Positions 7,089 through 15,931 of a stretch of DNA of 64,000 nucleotides are shown in pieces. The notes beneath the pieces are model-generated. The model worked only from the letters and a program-made list of their open reading frames with translations. It did not search any database and was not told the origin of the DNA. Position 1 is the first letter of the stretch. Every line of letters starts with the position of its first letter. Source of the stretch: JBFLYO01 sp040756745 (lineage in GTDB: Bacteria; Bacteroidota; Ignavibacteria; UBA10030; UBA6906). The stretch spans positions 102,092 through 166,091 of the forward strand of contig JBFLYO010000002.1 in the NCBI GenBank assembly GCA_040756745.1, written 5' to 3'. A program made the translations under genes and the position numbers.

Positions 7089-9977
7089 TCAGAAGCCCGC
7101 GCCGATATTGAACCGCCAGGTCTGGCCGGGCCCGGGGATCACACCGAACCGGTCGGCATCGACGAGGTGGTCCTTGTCGAGAATGTTGATCGCCTGCACC
7201 GACGCCTGGGCGCTGATGCCCGCAATGGTGAACCGGGTACCAACATTGGCATTCAGAGTGGCGTACGCCGGAAGCTTATTGTCGAACGTCGGGAAGAACT
7301 GCACCTTCCCTGCGTTGGTGAAGGCATAGTAGCCGTCCACCGCAAGGTAGGTCCCGCCGTCGAGCAGCCACTGCCGCGCGTAGTAATTCAGGTTCACTCC
7401 GGCGAACCAGGTCTCGTCACGGTAGTTCAGGGCAAGCATCGCCATCGTCTGGGGACCGCTGGCGACCGGGGTGTTTTCCAGCTCGTCGAAATAGATGGTC
7501 CTGCTGGTCCCGTTGGAATTGAGAACGCCCGTGGCAAAGGGCCGGCGCGCGCCGGTGATCGGGTCGGTCTTGGCAATTGCGAGAACCTCTTTCCACTTGT
7601 TCTCCATGTATGTGAACGACCCGGTCAGCTCAAGACCACGAAGAACCCAACGCTCCAGATTGAGCGATGCCTCGACCTCGATCCCTTTGTGCAGGGACTT
7701 ACCAATGAGCTCAGAGCGGTACCCGTTCCGGTCATACCCCGGCTGGCCCGCCTTTGATTGATCCTGAATGCGTGCGGACTTGTTATCCCAGCTCATCATG
7801 TAGCCGTTGATCTTCCCGCGTACGTCGGGGGAGGTCCAACCCACGCCGACTTCGTACTGGTTGGACTTCTCGTCACCGACGCTCGGATCGACGCGTCCCT
7901 GATTGTAATACACGCCGAGGTCCACGAAGCGTTCCACGTGCGCGAAATTGGCGAACACGTTCAGGTTCTCGTCGAAGTTGTAGTTAAGACCGAACTTCGG
8001 CTGGAGAAACCCGCGCGAGCGATTCGCGTTCACCAGGTCGAATTCATACCACCGGCCGTTCGTTCCCAGCATGATGAACTTGTTGTTGCCGATCGGCCCT
8101 TCCTTGGTGATTCCGCGCGCCGCGACATCCGCAACGTTGATGCGTTGGCCGATCGCGTTTTCGCTCGGCATGTTCTCGATCAGTTTGTACCGGTACCAGA
8201 CATACTGAATCGATGTAATGACGTTCAGCTTGTTGAGGAGCCAGTTTCCTTGCGCGAAGATGGTGTACTGTGGGGTTTCGCCGCGGTAGTTGCGATACTG
8301 GGAGCGGTACGTCGGATCGTTGTTCGCAAGCTTCCAGGCAAAGATGTTGCCGAGATCACCCGGCGCATCCAGGTCCCCCTGATACACTCTCCTGCTGAAC
8401 GAGGCGATGGAGCCCACGGAATCGCGCCCCGCGTAGCTGGTGGTATAGGAGGTCTTGCCAAAGAGGTTCGTGAAGTGTCCGGGATGGTCGGCCGTCCATG
8501 ACCGGAACTCGCCTCCCACGGTCAGCTTCAGAAATTCCGCCGGCCGCAGATCGAGGTTTGCCAGGATGCCTCCCTGCTGATGGAGCGAGTAGCTGATCCG
8601 CTGAGCGGCGTTCGCGAGATAGGTGTTGATGGCAACCGTTGGACTCGTGATCGTGCCGTTGTCGCCGAGCAGTGTGAAGATGCTGCCATCGGAGAACCGC
8701 CGGAACGTGGTTCCGCCGCCGGTGATGCTTGACCCCGCTCCGCGGCCCATCGAGTAGAATCCCGTCACCGCCAGCGATGTGTTCGGCCCTATATCGTAGC
8801 GATAATGGAGCTCGAGCTGCGGTTTGTGGAAGAAATTGTGCGAGAGATTGACATAGCGCGAATCTACCAGTTCGCGGCGGTCGTCCAGCAGGCCGTAGTT
8901 GGCTTCGCCGCTGTTGATGTTCGTCGGCAGCGCATCCACAACGTAGCGTGGAAGGAACGGAGCCGCATTGGCGTTGTAACCGTATTTCTTGAAGTAGCTG
9001 ATGTCGCTGCTGAAGCTGTACCCGTGCTTCTGCGGAGCGCCATGGAGGACCAGTTTCAGGCTCTGCTGCTCGTTGATGTACCAGGCCAGCGAGCCGTAGT
9101 AGTTGACCCCTTCGTAGCGGCCGCTGATGCGGCTTCCTTCCGCGACCTTGCGGTCCAGGCGGAAAGTGCCAGCGAACTTCGTATTGATCAGGCCTGTGTT
9201 GATCTGCAGGCCGTACATCGAGTTAAGCGGATCACCGAGACTCAGGTTGGCGCCGAAGTAGCGTTTCGGCGAGGCCTCTGCCGTGACGATGTTGAACGAG
9301 CCGCCGAAGGAACCGGCGCCGTACAGCGACGAACCCGCGCCGCGCTGGACCTGGATCGAGGCGGCTGCGGAGGAAACAGAGCCCCAGTTCGACCAGTAGA
9401 CTGCGTTGGACTCAGGATCGTTCGTGGGCACGCCGTTGATCAGCACTTGCACATAGTTCTGGGTAAACCCCCGAACGAAAATCTTCGCCTCGCCGTTGCC
9501 GACGCCGTCCGTAGAGTATGAATACACGCCAGGTGTTCCCTGGATGAGCAGCGGCGCATCTTGGCCGTGGATCTTCTGTTCGATCTCCATCTTGCCGATG
9601 TCGGAGAACGCCACCGGGGTTTCGCGGTCGCGCGCGCGGTTGACTTCGACCACAACTTCTCCTGCTTCGATAGTGGTCGGCTGCAGAGTCAGATCGAGTG
9701 TGAGGACATCGGTGCCGACCGTCACGCGCCGCTCGATGGTGATGTACCCGACGTAGGCGACGCGGAACCGGTAGTTGCCTGCAGGAATATTCCTGATGGC
9801 GTACTCGCCATTGGCATCGGTCGATGCGCCCATGGTGGTGCCTACGAGGGTGGTCGTTGCGCCGACGAGGGGACCATTGCTCTCCGCATCGGTGATGCGG
9901 CCGCGGATCTCCCCGGTCTGCGCGAACGCCCAGGCCTGCACCAGGAGGATTGCCAGGGCGGTAGCAAGCTTCTTCAT
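7089..9977 (-). CDS. TonB-dependent outer-membrane receptor
   Basis: 962 residues. A signal peptide (MKKLATALAILLVQAWAFAQ) is followed by a carboxypeptidase-regulatory-like beta domain (about 22-100, GEIRGRITD...GATTTLVGT), a TonB plug (about 115-235, PVAFSDIGKMEIEQK and VQRGAGSSLYGAGSFGG) and a long beta-barrel ending in an aromatic residue (TWRFNIGAGF). The regulatory-like domain before the plug is typical of Bacteroidota-group receptors. The ATG at 9977 follows AAGGAG with good spacing. No SusD or siderophore genes lie nearby, so the substrate is unknown. It is a single-gene unit with its own promoter and terminator. Confidence 0.93.
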   Translation of the reverse strand: MKKLATALAILLVQAWAFAQTGEIRGRITDAESNGPLVGATTTLVGTTMGASTDANGEYAIRNIPAGNYRFRVAYVGYITIERRVTVGTDVLTLDLTLQPTTIEAGEVVVEVNRARDRETPVAFSDIGKMEIEQKIHGQDAPLLIQGTPGVYSYSTDGVGNGEAKIFVRGFTQNYVQVLINGVPTNDPESNAVYWSNWGSVSSAAASIQVQRGAGSSLYGAGSFGGSFNIVTAEASPKRYFGANLSLGDPLNSMYGLQINTGLINTKFAGTFRLDRKVAEGSRISGRYEGVNYYGSLAWYINEQQSLKLVLHGAPQKHGYSFSSDISYFKKYGYNANAAPFLPRYVVDALPTNINSGEANYGLLDDRRELVDSRYVNLSHNFFHKPQLELHYRYDIGPNTSLAVTGFYSMGRGAGSSITGGGTTFRRFSDGSIFTLLGDNGTITSPTVAINTYLANAAQRISYSLHQQGGILANLDLRPAEFLKLTVGGEFRSWTADHPGHFTNLFGKTSYTTSYAGRDSVGSIASFSRRVYQGDLDAPGDLGNIFAWKLANNDPTYRSQYRNYRGETPQYTIFAQGNWLLNKLNVITSIQYVWYRYKLIENMPSENAIGQRINVADVAARGITKEGPIGNNKFIMLGTNGRWYEFDLVNANRSRGFLQPKFGLNYNFDENLNVFANFAHVERFVDLGVYYNQGRVDPSVGDEKSNQYEVGVGWTSPDVRGKINGYMMSWDNKSARIQDQSKAGQPGYDRNGYRSELIGKSLHKGIEVEASLNLERWVLRGLELTGSFTYMENKWKEVLAIAKTDPITGARRPFATGVLNSNGTSRTIYFDELENTPVASGPQTMAMLALNYRDETWFAGVNLNYYARQWLLDGGTYLAVDGYYAFTNAGKVQFFPTFDNKLPAYATLNANVGTRFTIAGISAQASVQAINILDKDHLVDADRFGVIPGPGQTWRFNIGAGF

Positions 9978-10167
9978 GAGCTTACTCCTTAGAAATGTTG
10001 TAGTGGGGGTTGTGGGTTGTGAAAACGTCCCGGGTTGACAAAGAACAGGTACGACGGGATTCTTGACGATTTGCGTGGGGCTGCTGGAACCGCACTCGAG
10101 CCTGGAATGACGGGCGGAGGGCCGAAGGTGAGGGCAGGGCAGCCGGTGTCCGTCATTTTGGAACCTT

Positions 10168-10195
10168 AATCTACAACATTCCCCCACAAATTCAA
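10168..10195 (-). promoter_or_regulatory. Candidate promoter of the TonB receptor
   Basis: On the minus strand TTGAAT (10195-10190), a 16-base spacer and TAGATT (10173-10168). It implies a 5' leader of about 180 bases before the ATG at 9977. Confidence 0.45.
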
Positions 10196-10233
10196 GAGAG
10201 GGCCAAATTAAATTTTTGTTATCGGCCCTGACC

Positions 10234-10258
10234 CCACGCATCGCCTGCGTGGTTTTTT
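10234..10258 (+). terminator. Orphan plus-strand terminator hairpin
   Basis: Perfect 7-bp stem CCACGCA/TGCGTGG, 5-base loop and six T residues. The T-run direction makes it a plus-strand terminator, yet no plus-strand gene precedes it: the upstream region is the antisense side of the receptor gene. Confidence 0.7.
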
Positions 10259-10281
10259 ACGGCTACTGCCGTCGCGCGGTA

Positions 10282-10311
10282 TTGATTATCCACGGCATTC
10301 ATTGTACTTTG
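10282..10311 (+). promoter_or_regulatory. Bacteroidota-type promoter of the STAS gene
   Basis: TTG (10282-10284), 20 bases, then TACTTTG (10305-10311). This is close to the TTTG/TAnnTTTG elements used by Bacteroidota primary sigma factors, and the same arrangement with the same spacing recurs at 15883-15912. Confidence 0.55.
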
Positions 10312-10352
10312 CGCCGTGTAACAGCACATCGTCCAGCCACATGGGAGCTCTC

Positions 10353-10694
10353 ATGGGAGTAAAGACCAGTACGCTGGAAGACGGCATAGGGCTGATCGAA
10401 GTGAAAGGTTCGCTCGTCGGCGGCGACGAGACGGTTGAACTTCGTCAGGCCATTGCCGGCTTCGTCGACCGGCAGTACGGCAAGCTGCTGATCGACCTGA
10501 GCCACGTTACCTACCTCAACAGTACGGCAATCGGGGTCCTGGTTGCCGGGCATGCGACCTACAGTCGAAAAGGCTGGCGCATCAAGATCTGCGGGATGAA
10601 CAAAAACATCAATAATATCTTCGTCATCACGAAGCTCACGCTCGTCTTCGACGTGTATGACACCCGCGCGGAGGCGGTGGCAAGCTTCGCCTGA
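10353..10694 (+). CDS. STAS-domain anti-sigma factor antagonist-like protein
   Basis: 113 residues forming a single STAS domain. The strand-helix signature LLIDLSHVTYLNSTAIGVLV carries the usual phosphorylatable serine position (Ser57). Such proteins act in partner-switching with anti-sigma kinases or as regulatory modules. No cognate RsbW-type kinase is adjacent. Start at 10353 was preferred because GGGAGCTCTC precedes it; an in-frame ATG lies 12 bases upstream. It stands between the TonB receptor (divergent) and the adenylate cyclase (236 bases downstream). Confidence 0.85.
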   Translation: MGVKTSTLEDGIGLIEVKGSLVGGDETVELRQAIAGFVDRQYGKLLIDLSHVTYLNSTAIGVLVAGHATYSRKGWRIKICGMNKNINNIFVITKLTLVFDVYDTRAEAVASFA

Positions 10695-10930
10695 ACCCCT
10701 GCCCCGCCCCGGGATGCTGGACACCCCTCGTTGTTCCCCCGCCGCCTGCAGTCCTGCCTTCCATGCCGGGGGGGGAACTCTGCTTGCTTCTGACCGCCAC
10801 GGACAATATATTGCAGCGGACGCGTTGCTTCGTTGCGCTGCCCGGAGGCATGGCGCGGCGTGAAGGCATGCGAGCCCTGACGTCAAAACGCGAGGATTCC
10901 CGGGCGGGCGCGTCACACACCGAGACCTGA

Positions 10931-13753
10931 ATGCACTGCAGAATCTGTTCAGCGGAAGTCCCAGAAGGATCCCGTTTCTGCCTCAATTGTGGCGCTACGC
11001 TGGACGACGGCACCGCCCCCGCCCGGCCATCGGTCGACGGATTTGCCCTTATCAAGAATTACATCCCCCCCGAGCTCGCGCGGAAAATCCTGGATGCCGG
11101 CAAGCAGATTGAAAGCGAGCGCCGTCATGTCACGGTGCTCTTTGCCGACGTCACGGGATTCACGACCCTTTCCGAACAAATGGATGTCGAGGTCGTTTCG
11201 ACGATCCTCAACGACTGCTTTCGCGGGCTGATTTCGATCATCCTCAAGTACGAAGGGACGATCGATAAGTTCATCGGTGACGGGATCATGGCGATCTTCG
11301 GGGCGCCTTTGGCCCACGAAAACGACCCCGAACGTGCGGCCCGCTGCGCCCTCGACATGATCGCAGACATCGAACGATTCAACAACCAGACCGCCATCCA
11401 GCTCCCCTCTCGCCTCGGGCTCCACGTCGGCCTCCATTCCGGCATGGTGATCGCCGGCAACGTCGGCAGCGACCTGCGGATGAACTATTCGGTCATCGGT
11501 GACACCGTCAACCTGGCCGCCCGGTTGGTGGAGGTTGCCCCCAGCGGCGAAGTCTATCTGACCGGCGAGACGTACAAGCTCATCGCCAATATCGCGACCG
11601 GCGAGGGCCCCTTCCGCATGACGGTGAAGGGGAAAGCGTCTCCCGTCCCTGTGTACAAACTCCGCACGCTCCGGTCCGAAGGAGAGGCGCGGCGCGACGT
11701 CATGGGGAGGGACGAATTCGTCGGCCGCGAGAAGGAGCTCGCGGCCGCCAAGAAGGCCCTGGATAGCGTGCTCGACAAGAACCAGGTTACCCTCTGCATC
11801 CAGGGGGAGGCCGGCGTCGGGAAATCCCGCCTGAAGGTGGAGCTGATCAAGCTCGCGTACCGATCAGGCATCGCGGCGTACGAGGGGTCCTGCTCCAGTT
11901 TCGAGACCAACACCCCCTATTATCTCTGGACGACCCTCATGAAGAGCCTCCTGAAGGTCGGGCCCGAGACACCCGAAGCAGACATCCGGAAACGCCTCCA
12001 TCAGATCACACACACGCTCGCCCTCGATGAGCACGAACCATACCTCGGCACCCTGCTGTCGCTGCGCTTCGAGGAGATTCTGCTCGTCGATGAGACGTTG
12101 CGGAAGCAACGGGTCTTCCAGGCGACACGTGCGCTCCTGAGCGCGATCGCGGCGCGTCGCCCGATCGCGTTCATCCTTGAGGACCTGCACTGGATCGACC
12201 GATTCTCGCAGGAACTGCTGGAGTATATCTTTTCGCGCACCACGAACGTGGTCCTCTCTCTCTTCGTCCTCATTTATCGCGACGAATACACCTATGCGCG
12301 CAAGCTCTCGCAAGGCGCGCAGATGATGGACCTCAACCGCATGACACGCAGCGAGGCCCTCAAGCTGATGAAAGTGCGGATGGACGTGGATATGGTGCCG
12401 CAGGTGCTCGAGGACCTGATCCTGAGCAGGTCGGAAGGGAACCCCTTTTTCATCCAGGAGATCATCAAGACGCTCCTCGACAAGCGCATCATCGCCATCC
12501 GGCGGCGGAGGGTGGAGATCCTGTCCGACAATATCGAGTCAGGGGTCCCGGAGACCATCCAGGGGATCATCATGGCCCGGATCGACAGGATCCAGGACAG
12601 CATCAAGGAAGTGCTCTTCAGCGCCTCCGTCATCGGCCGCGAGTTCTCCCGCCCCCTCCTTGAACAGGTGATCGAGAAGAAGAGTGATGTCGTGACGAAT
12701 CTCACCGAGCTCAAGGCGCTCGAACTCGTGCTGGAAAAGGAGGAAGCCCACGAGGCGGAGTATCTCTTCAAGCACTACCTGATCCAGGAGGTCGCGTACA
12801 ACACGATTCTCCTGAACAAAAGGAAGGACCTTCACGGGGCGATTGCGCGGGCGATCGAGGAACTATACGCGGACCGCCTGGTCGAATTCTACGAAATCCT
12901 CGCGTTCCACTATGAGAAGGCAGAGCAGTGGGACAAGGCGGCGGAATACCTGAGCCGCTCCGGACACAAGGTCCGGCAGATGTATTCACAGGAGGAATCG
13001 AAGGGATTCTTCGAGAGGAAGAACGTCGCGGTCCGCAAGCTCTACCAGTCGGCAAGCGCGAAAGGGAGCGTGGCGGGCACCTTCAAGTCGATCCTCCCCC
13101 CGCTGGTGGCAATGCTCGTGCCCATCCTGCCGATCTTCGCCTACATCCGGATCCTCGGACGCGCGAAGACCGTCAACGTCATCGAGCAGCTCGTCATCGG
13201 GGTCATCGCGAGTCTGCTCTGCATCTGGTATGCAATCTCGCTCTGGTACCTCGGCGTTGTCCCGTTCCTCCGGGGGAGGCCGAAACTGTATGACCTCATG
13301 GAGGACCGCGTCCGGGTGATCTACAAGGATGGGACGACGCTTTCCATCCACTTCTCGGAGATCGCCAACCTCTCGTTGGTCAACAACCGGACGAAGCGCC
13401 TGCGCCCGCTGCGATACAAGATCCTCGACCCGTTCGGCAGAATCTCCGAGTACGGCTCGATGACCTTCAAGGTCTGGCTGAAGGAAGTCGCGCTGAACAT
13501 CCTTCCGCCGTATTCCTTCGGGTACGGCGCCGCGCACGGCGAAATTCTCCTCCAGCTCCGCGAGGGGTTCCGCACTATGCGCGTCGTGATCCCATGGTGG
13601 AACTCACCGATCAAGAGCAGAGACCTGACCGTTGCGCCGAACGATGCGCGGGAATTCTACGCGCAGTTCGAGGTCGCATACAAGAAATGGCGCAAGACCG
13701 TCAAGCCCGTCCCCACCAGCCAGCCCAGCGCGCGTATGGCTGTCCATCACTGA
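10931..13753 (+). CDS. Class III adenylate cyclase fused to an AAA/STAND-like ATPase, with a membrane C-terminus
   Basis: 940 residues. It begins with a zinc ribbon (CRIC...CLNC, 1-22). A class III cyclase domain (about 58-240) follows, with metal aspartates in LFADVTGFT and IGDGIMAIFG, Lys of TIDKFIGDG, Asp of VIGDTVNLAARL (the Lys/Asp pair favours ATP) and the Asn/Arg transition-state pair. An ATPase domain follows with Walker A GEAGVGKS (about 292) and Walker B-like FILEDLHWID (about 415). Relatives normally end in TPR repeats. Here the end has two transmembrane helices (about 720-742 and 755-780) and a 150-residue soluble beta-rich tail (VRVIYKDGTTLSIHFSEIANL). It is expected to make cAMP under control of ATPase or tail ligands. 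Confidence 0.92.
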   Translation: MHCRICSAEVPEGSRFCLNCGATLDDGTAPARPSVDGFALIKNYIPPELARKILDAGKQIESERRHVTVLFADVTGFTTLSEQMDVEVVSTILNDCFRGLISIILKYEGTIDKFIGDGIMAIFGAPLAHENDPERAARCALDMIADIERFNNQTAIQLPSRLGLHVGLHSGMVIAGNVGSDLRMNYSVIGDTVNLAARLVEVAPSGEVYLTGETYKLIANIATGEGPFRMTVKGKASPVPVYKLRTLRSEGEARRDVMGRDEFVGREKELAAAKKALDSVLDKNQVTLCIQGEAGVGKSRLKVELIKLAYRSGIAAYEGSCSSFETNTPYYLWTTLMKSLLKVGPETPEADIRKRLHQITHTLALDEHEPYLGTLLSLRFEEILLVDETLRKQRVFQATRALLSAIAARRPIAFILEDLHWIDRFSQELLEYIFSRTTNVVLSLFVLIYRDEYTYARKLSQGAQMMDLNRMTRSEALKLMKVRMDVDMVPQVLEDLILSRSEGNPFFIQEIIKTLLDKRIIAIRRRRVEILSDNIESGVPETIQGIIMARIDRIQDSIKEVLFSASVIGREFSRPLLEQVIEKKSDVVTNLTELKALELVLEKEEAHEAEYLFKHYLIQEVAYNTILLNKRKDLHGAIARAIEELYADRLVEFYEILAFHYEKAEQWDKAAEYLSRSGHKVRQMYSQEESKGFFERKNVAVRKLYQSASAKGSVAGTFKSILPPLVAMLVPILPIFAYIRILGRAKTVNVIEQLVIGVIASLLCIWYAISLWYLGVVPFLRGRPKLYDLMEDRVRVIYKDGTTLSIHFSEIANLSLVNNRTKRLRPLRYKILDPFGRISEYGSMTFKVWLKEVALNILPPYSFGYGAAHGEILLQLREGFRTMRVVIPWWNSPIKSRDLTVAPNDAREFYAQFEVAYKKWRKTVKPVPTSQPSARMAVHH

Positions 13754-13758
13754 GCACC

Positions 13759-14520
13759 GTGTCCCCTGCGGGATTCCTTTCTGGGTGCCCCCGGAGTGCT
13801 GTCACCGGTCCCCCCCTCAACCCTAAGCGCCCCCCCATCCTCAATCTTGATCTCAATCTTAATCTCAATCTCAATCTCCATCTCACCCTCCGCTTCTTCC
13901 TTTTCCTCTTTCTTCCTCTTTCTTCTCTCTTCGCGCAGCCGCGCGAGCGGGGAGAGTTCCGTCCCCCCGACCTCGTAGAGCTCATCCGGATGGATACGAC
14001 AATCCGGCTGGACATCCGCTATGCCACCGAGCGGAATTTCATGCATCGGCGGATATATGCACAAGCCCGTGCGTTCCTCCAGCGCCCAGCGGCGGAGGCG
14101 CTCCTCCGCGCGCACCGGAAGCTGATGCGACAGGGATACGGCCTGCTGATCTTCGACGGTTACCGCCCCTGGTCCGTCACCAAGAAGTTCTGGGATGAAA
14201 CCCCGCCTGCGAAGCGGAAGTACGTCGCGAATCCCGCGAAGGGGTCAAGGCACAACAGGGGGTGTGCTGTGGACCTGACGCTCTACAACCGCGCGACGGG
14301 GGGCGAAGTGGAGATGACGAGTCCGTACGATGACTTCTCCCCCCGCGCGGCGGCCATGTTTGGCGGCGGTACGCCTGATCAGCGAAGGATGCGCGACCTC
14401 CTCCGTCGCGCGATGCAGGCCGAGGGGTTCTCTGTGAACCCGGACGAATGGTGGCACTTCGACTACAGGGACTGGCGGCAGTACCGCATTCTCGATATCC
14501 CGTTCGGCGCGTTACCGTAA
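13759..14520 (+). CDS. VanX/DdpX-like D-alanyl-D-alanine dipeptidase (M15D), exported; start uncertain
   Basis: 253 residues if started at GTG 13759. The M15D zinc site is complete: SRHNRGCAVDLTL (SxHxxGxAxD ligands) and DEWWHFDY (ExWH catalytic Glu and His). GYRPW carries the conserved Arg. The conserved core begins at DLVELIRMDTTIRLDIRYATERNF, so the internal ATG at 13990 would cut into it. Upstream lies a hydrophobic LRFFLFLFLPLSSLFAQ signal peptide preceded by an N-L dipeptide run from a hexamer repeat. No ATG exists between the cyclase stop and the core, so GTG 13759 is the best candidate. It probably trims D-Ala-D-Ala in the periplasm; no other vancomycin-resistance genes are present. 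Confidence 0.82.
   Translation: MSPAGFLSGCPRSAVTGPPLNPKRPPILNLDLNLNLNLNLHLTLRFFLFLFLPLSSLFAQPRERGEFRPPDLVELIRMDTTIRLDIRYATERNFMHRRIYAQARAFLQRPAAEALLRAHRKLMRQGYGLLIFDGYRPWSVTKKFWDETPPAKRKYVANPAKGSRHNRGCAVDLTLYNRATGGEVEMTSPYDDFSPRAAAMFGGGTPDQRRMRDLLRRAMQAEGFSVNPDEWWHFDYRDWRQYRILDIPFGALP
13843..13884 (+). repeat. Hexanucleotide tandem repeat inside the VanX-like signal region
   Basis: Seven consecutive hexamers of the form (A/G/C)ATCT(C/T), mostly AATCTC, encoding alternating Asn/Asp/His and Leu. Copy-number change would keep the frame but alter the length before the signal peptide. A pyrimidine-rich tract follows to about 13930. Confidence 0.8.
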
Positions 14521-14528
14521 CTCACTGT

Positions 14529-15809
14529 TCATCCGCTCGATAACAGAACCATCACTTCCACGTCGTCCGTCCCCGGAAACATGTCGAAGGGAATTGCCTC
14601 GACGACCCGGTACCCTCCCTCGCGCCAGCGTGCGAGCTCATGCAGCAATAGGTCGATGTTGCAGAACAGGTGAACGACCCGCGCCGGCCCTTTCGCGGCT
14701 ACCGTCTCGATGACTCCCGCGCCGGTCCCTCCGCGGGGAGGGTCGAGGATCACAACATCCGCGGGGCGGATGGGAGCGATGACCGGGGCCAGTGTGCGCG
14801 GGGTGATGTCGCACCGGACGAACCGGGCGTTGGTTGCGTGCTGCCGCCGGGCGTTTGCCTGCGCGGCCTCCACCGCCTCCGGCGTTCGTTCCATTCCGGT
14901 TGCTGAACGCGCCTTCGCCCCGACAGTCAGTGTGAACAACCCGTATCCGCAATAGAGATCATAGAGGGCGGCGTTCCCGTCCGGACGGAGCAGCTCCGTG
15001 CATCGGGCCAACATCAAATCCACGATCGAAGCGTTGATCTGTGAGAATGCTATTGGGGCGTACAGAAACCGTTTCCCGGCGAACACCGCCGGGATCATTG
15101 CGTCGCCGTGCAGCTTTCGCACCGCATTGCGCCGCGCAGGGTTCCGCGTCCCGAGATAGTAGCGTCCATCGCTGTCATCCTCGTACAGCAGAATCCCCCT
15201 GATGCCGGGCATCGCGTGCGACAACCCCTTCGAAAGCGTATTGGCGGCCTTTATGATCTTTCCGTCGACGAATTGCACCGACAGGATGATCGTGAACGCA
15301 ACGTAATCCCCGCGGATGATGACGTAGCGGAGGACGTCGGCAAGGGGGGAGGCGAACGGTTTCCGGAGTGCATTCTGGACGCTCTGATAGCACCTGGCAT
15401 GGGCTGTCGGCTCGATGGCGCACTGGTGTACGTCCATCATGTTGCCGCTGCGCAATTCTGCCGGGTCGATGAGCGCGAGATGGACGCCATCCCGCCGCAC
15501 AAACGCCTTCCGTTTGCTCGTCGTGCGGTAGTGGCGGCCGAGAGGGGAGCGGACGAGTCGCCGCAGCGGGGCGGCGGTGTGCAGCTCGTCCCAGAACTCG
15601 TGGATTGCCGTGTCACGCGTGGCCGCTTCCGCTGGATAGCTGATCGCGGAGGCGTGGCAGAGCGTGCACGTGCGGGATGAAGATGTCTGGCACTCGTCCG
15701 GGAGAAGGAGGGATGGCGCTGCGGCAGCTGTACCGAGAGCGTGCAGAAGGTACTCCCGGAATGGACGCGGGGGTAGTCGGTGCACCGTGTGGGGGACACG
15801 CGCTGGCAT
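14529..15809 (-). CDS. Divergent TrmA/RlmD-family RNA (uracil-5) methyltransferase
   Basis: 426 residues. The C-terminal Rossmann domain has SAM motif LYDLYCGYGLFTLTVG and DPPRGG, as in RNA m5U methyltransferases. The catalytic-cysteine region reads VVHLFCNIDLLLHE, where the family normally has a YVSCNP motif: the Cys-Asn is kept, the Pro is lost. An N-terminal C-x7-C-x2-C (CQTSSSRTCTLC) plus a later Cys in VHQCAIEP resemble the [4Fe-4S] ligands of RlmD. No TRAM domain is seen. Start 15809 is preferred over 15845 because a TATATT element lies between them; neither has a strong ribosome site. Target RNA base unknown. Confidence 0.78.
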   Translation of the reverse strand: MPARVPHTVHRLPPRPFREYLLHALGTAAAAPSLLLPDECQTSSSRTCTLCHASAISYPAEAATRDTAIHEFWDELHTAAPLRRLVRSPLGRHYRTTSKRKAFVRRDGVHLALIDPAELRSGNMMDVHQCAIEPTAHARCYQSVQNALRKPFASPLADVLRYVIIRGDYVAFTIILSVQFVDGKIIKAANTLSKGLSHAMPGIRGILLYEDDSDGRYYLGTRNPARRNAVRKLHGDAMIPAVFAGKRFLYAPIAFSQINASIVDLMLARCTELLRPDGNAALYDLYCGYGLFTLTVGAKARSATGMERTPEAVEAAQANARRQHATNARFVRCDITPRTLAPVIAPIRPADVVILDPPRGGTGAGVIETVAAKGPARVVHLFCNIDLLLHELARWREGGYRVVEAIPFDMFPGTDDVEVMVLLSSG

Positions 15810-15882
15810 GAATCGCACGCTCAATATAGCAATTCTCCGGGACACATGTCTGCGCTGCGGGGACAGGAGTGGGCAGGATGCC

Positions 15883-15912
15883 TTGAATATCCGCGCGCGA
15901 ATCGGTACTTTG
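15883..15912 (+). promoter_or_regulatory. Bacteroidota-type promoter of the two-component operon
   Basis: TTG (15883-15885), 20 bases, TACTTTG (15906-15912), the same spacing as the STAS promoter. Transcription would start near 15919, after the ATG at 15917, which decides in favour of the kinase start at 15932. Confidence 0.6.
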
Positions 15913-15931
15913 ATAGATGCGAGCGACCGGC

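Larger units (their letters stand above)
9978..10352. other. Divergent intergenic region between TonB receptor and STAS gene
   Basis: 375 bases without a gene. It holds a receptor promoter (10168-10195), a roughly 180-base receptor leader, a plus-strand terminator-like hairpin (10234-10258) with no plus-strand gene in front of it, and the STAS promoter (10282-10311). A weaker GGGCC...GGCCC pairing spans 10200-10228. No conserved riboswitch was recognised. Confidence 0.7.

Noticed and set aside
13594..13758. ATG at 13594 as start of the VanX-like gene
   Set aside because: It would overlap the cyclase gene by 160 bases and add a charged, non-signal N-terminus.
13990..14520. ATG at 13990 as a cytosolic VanX start
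   Set aside because: It removes conserved family residues (DLVELIR) and the evident signal peptide just before.
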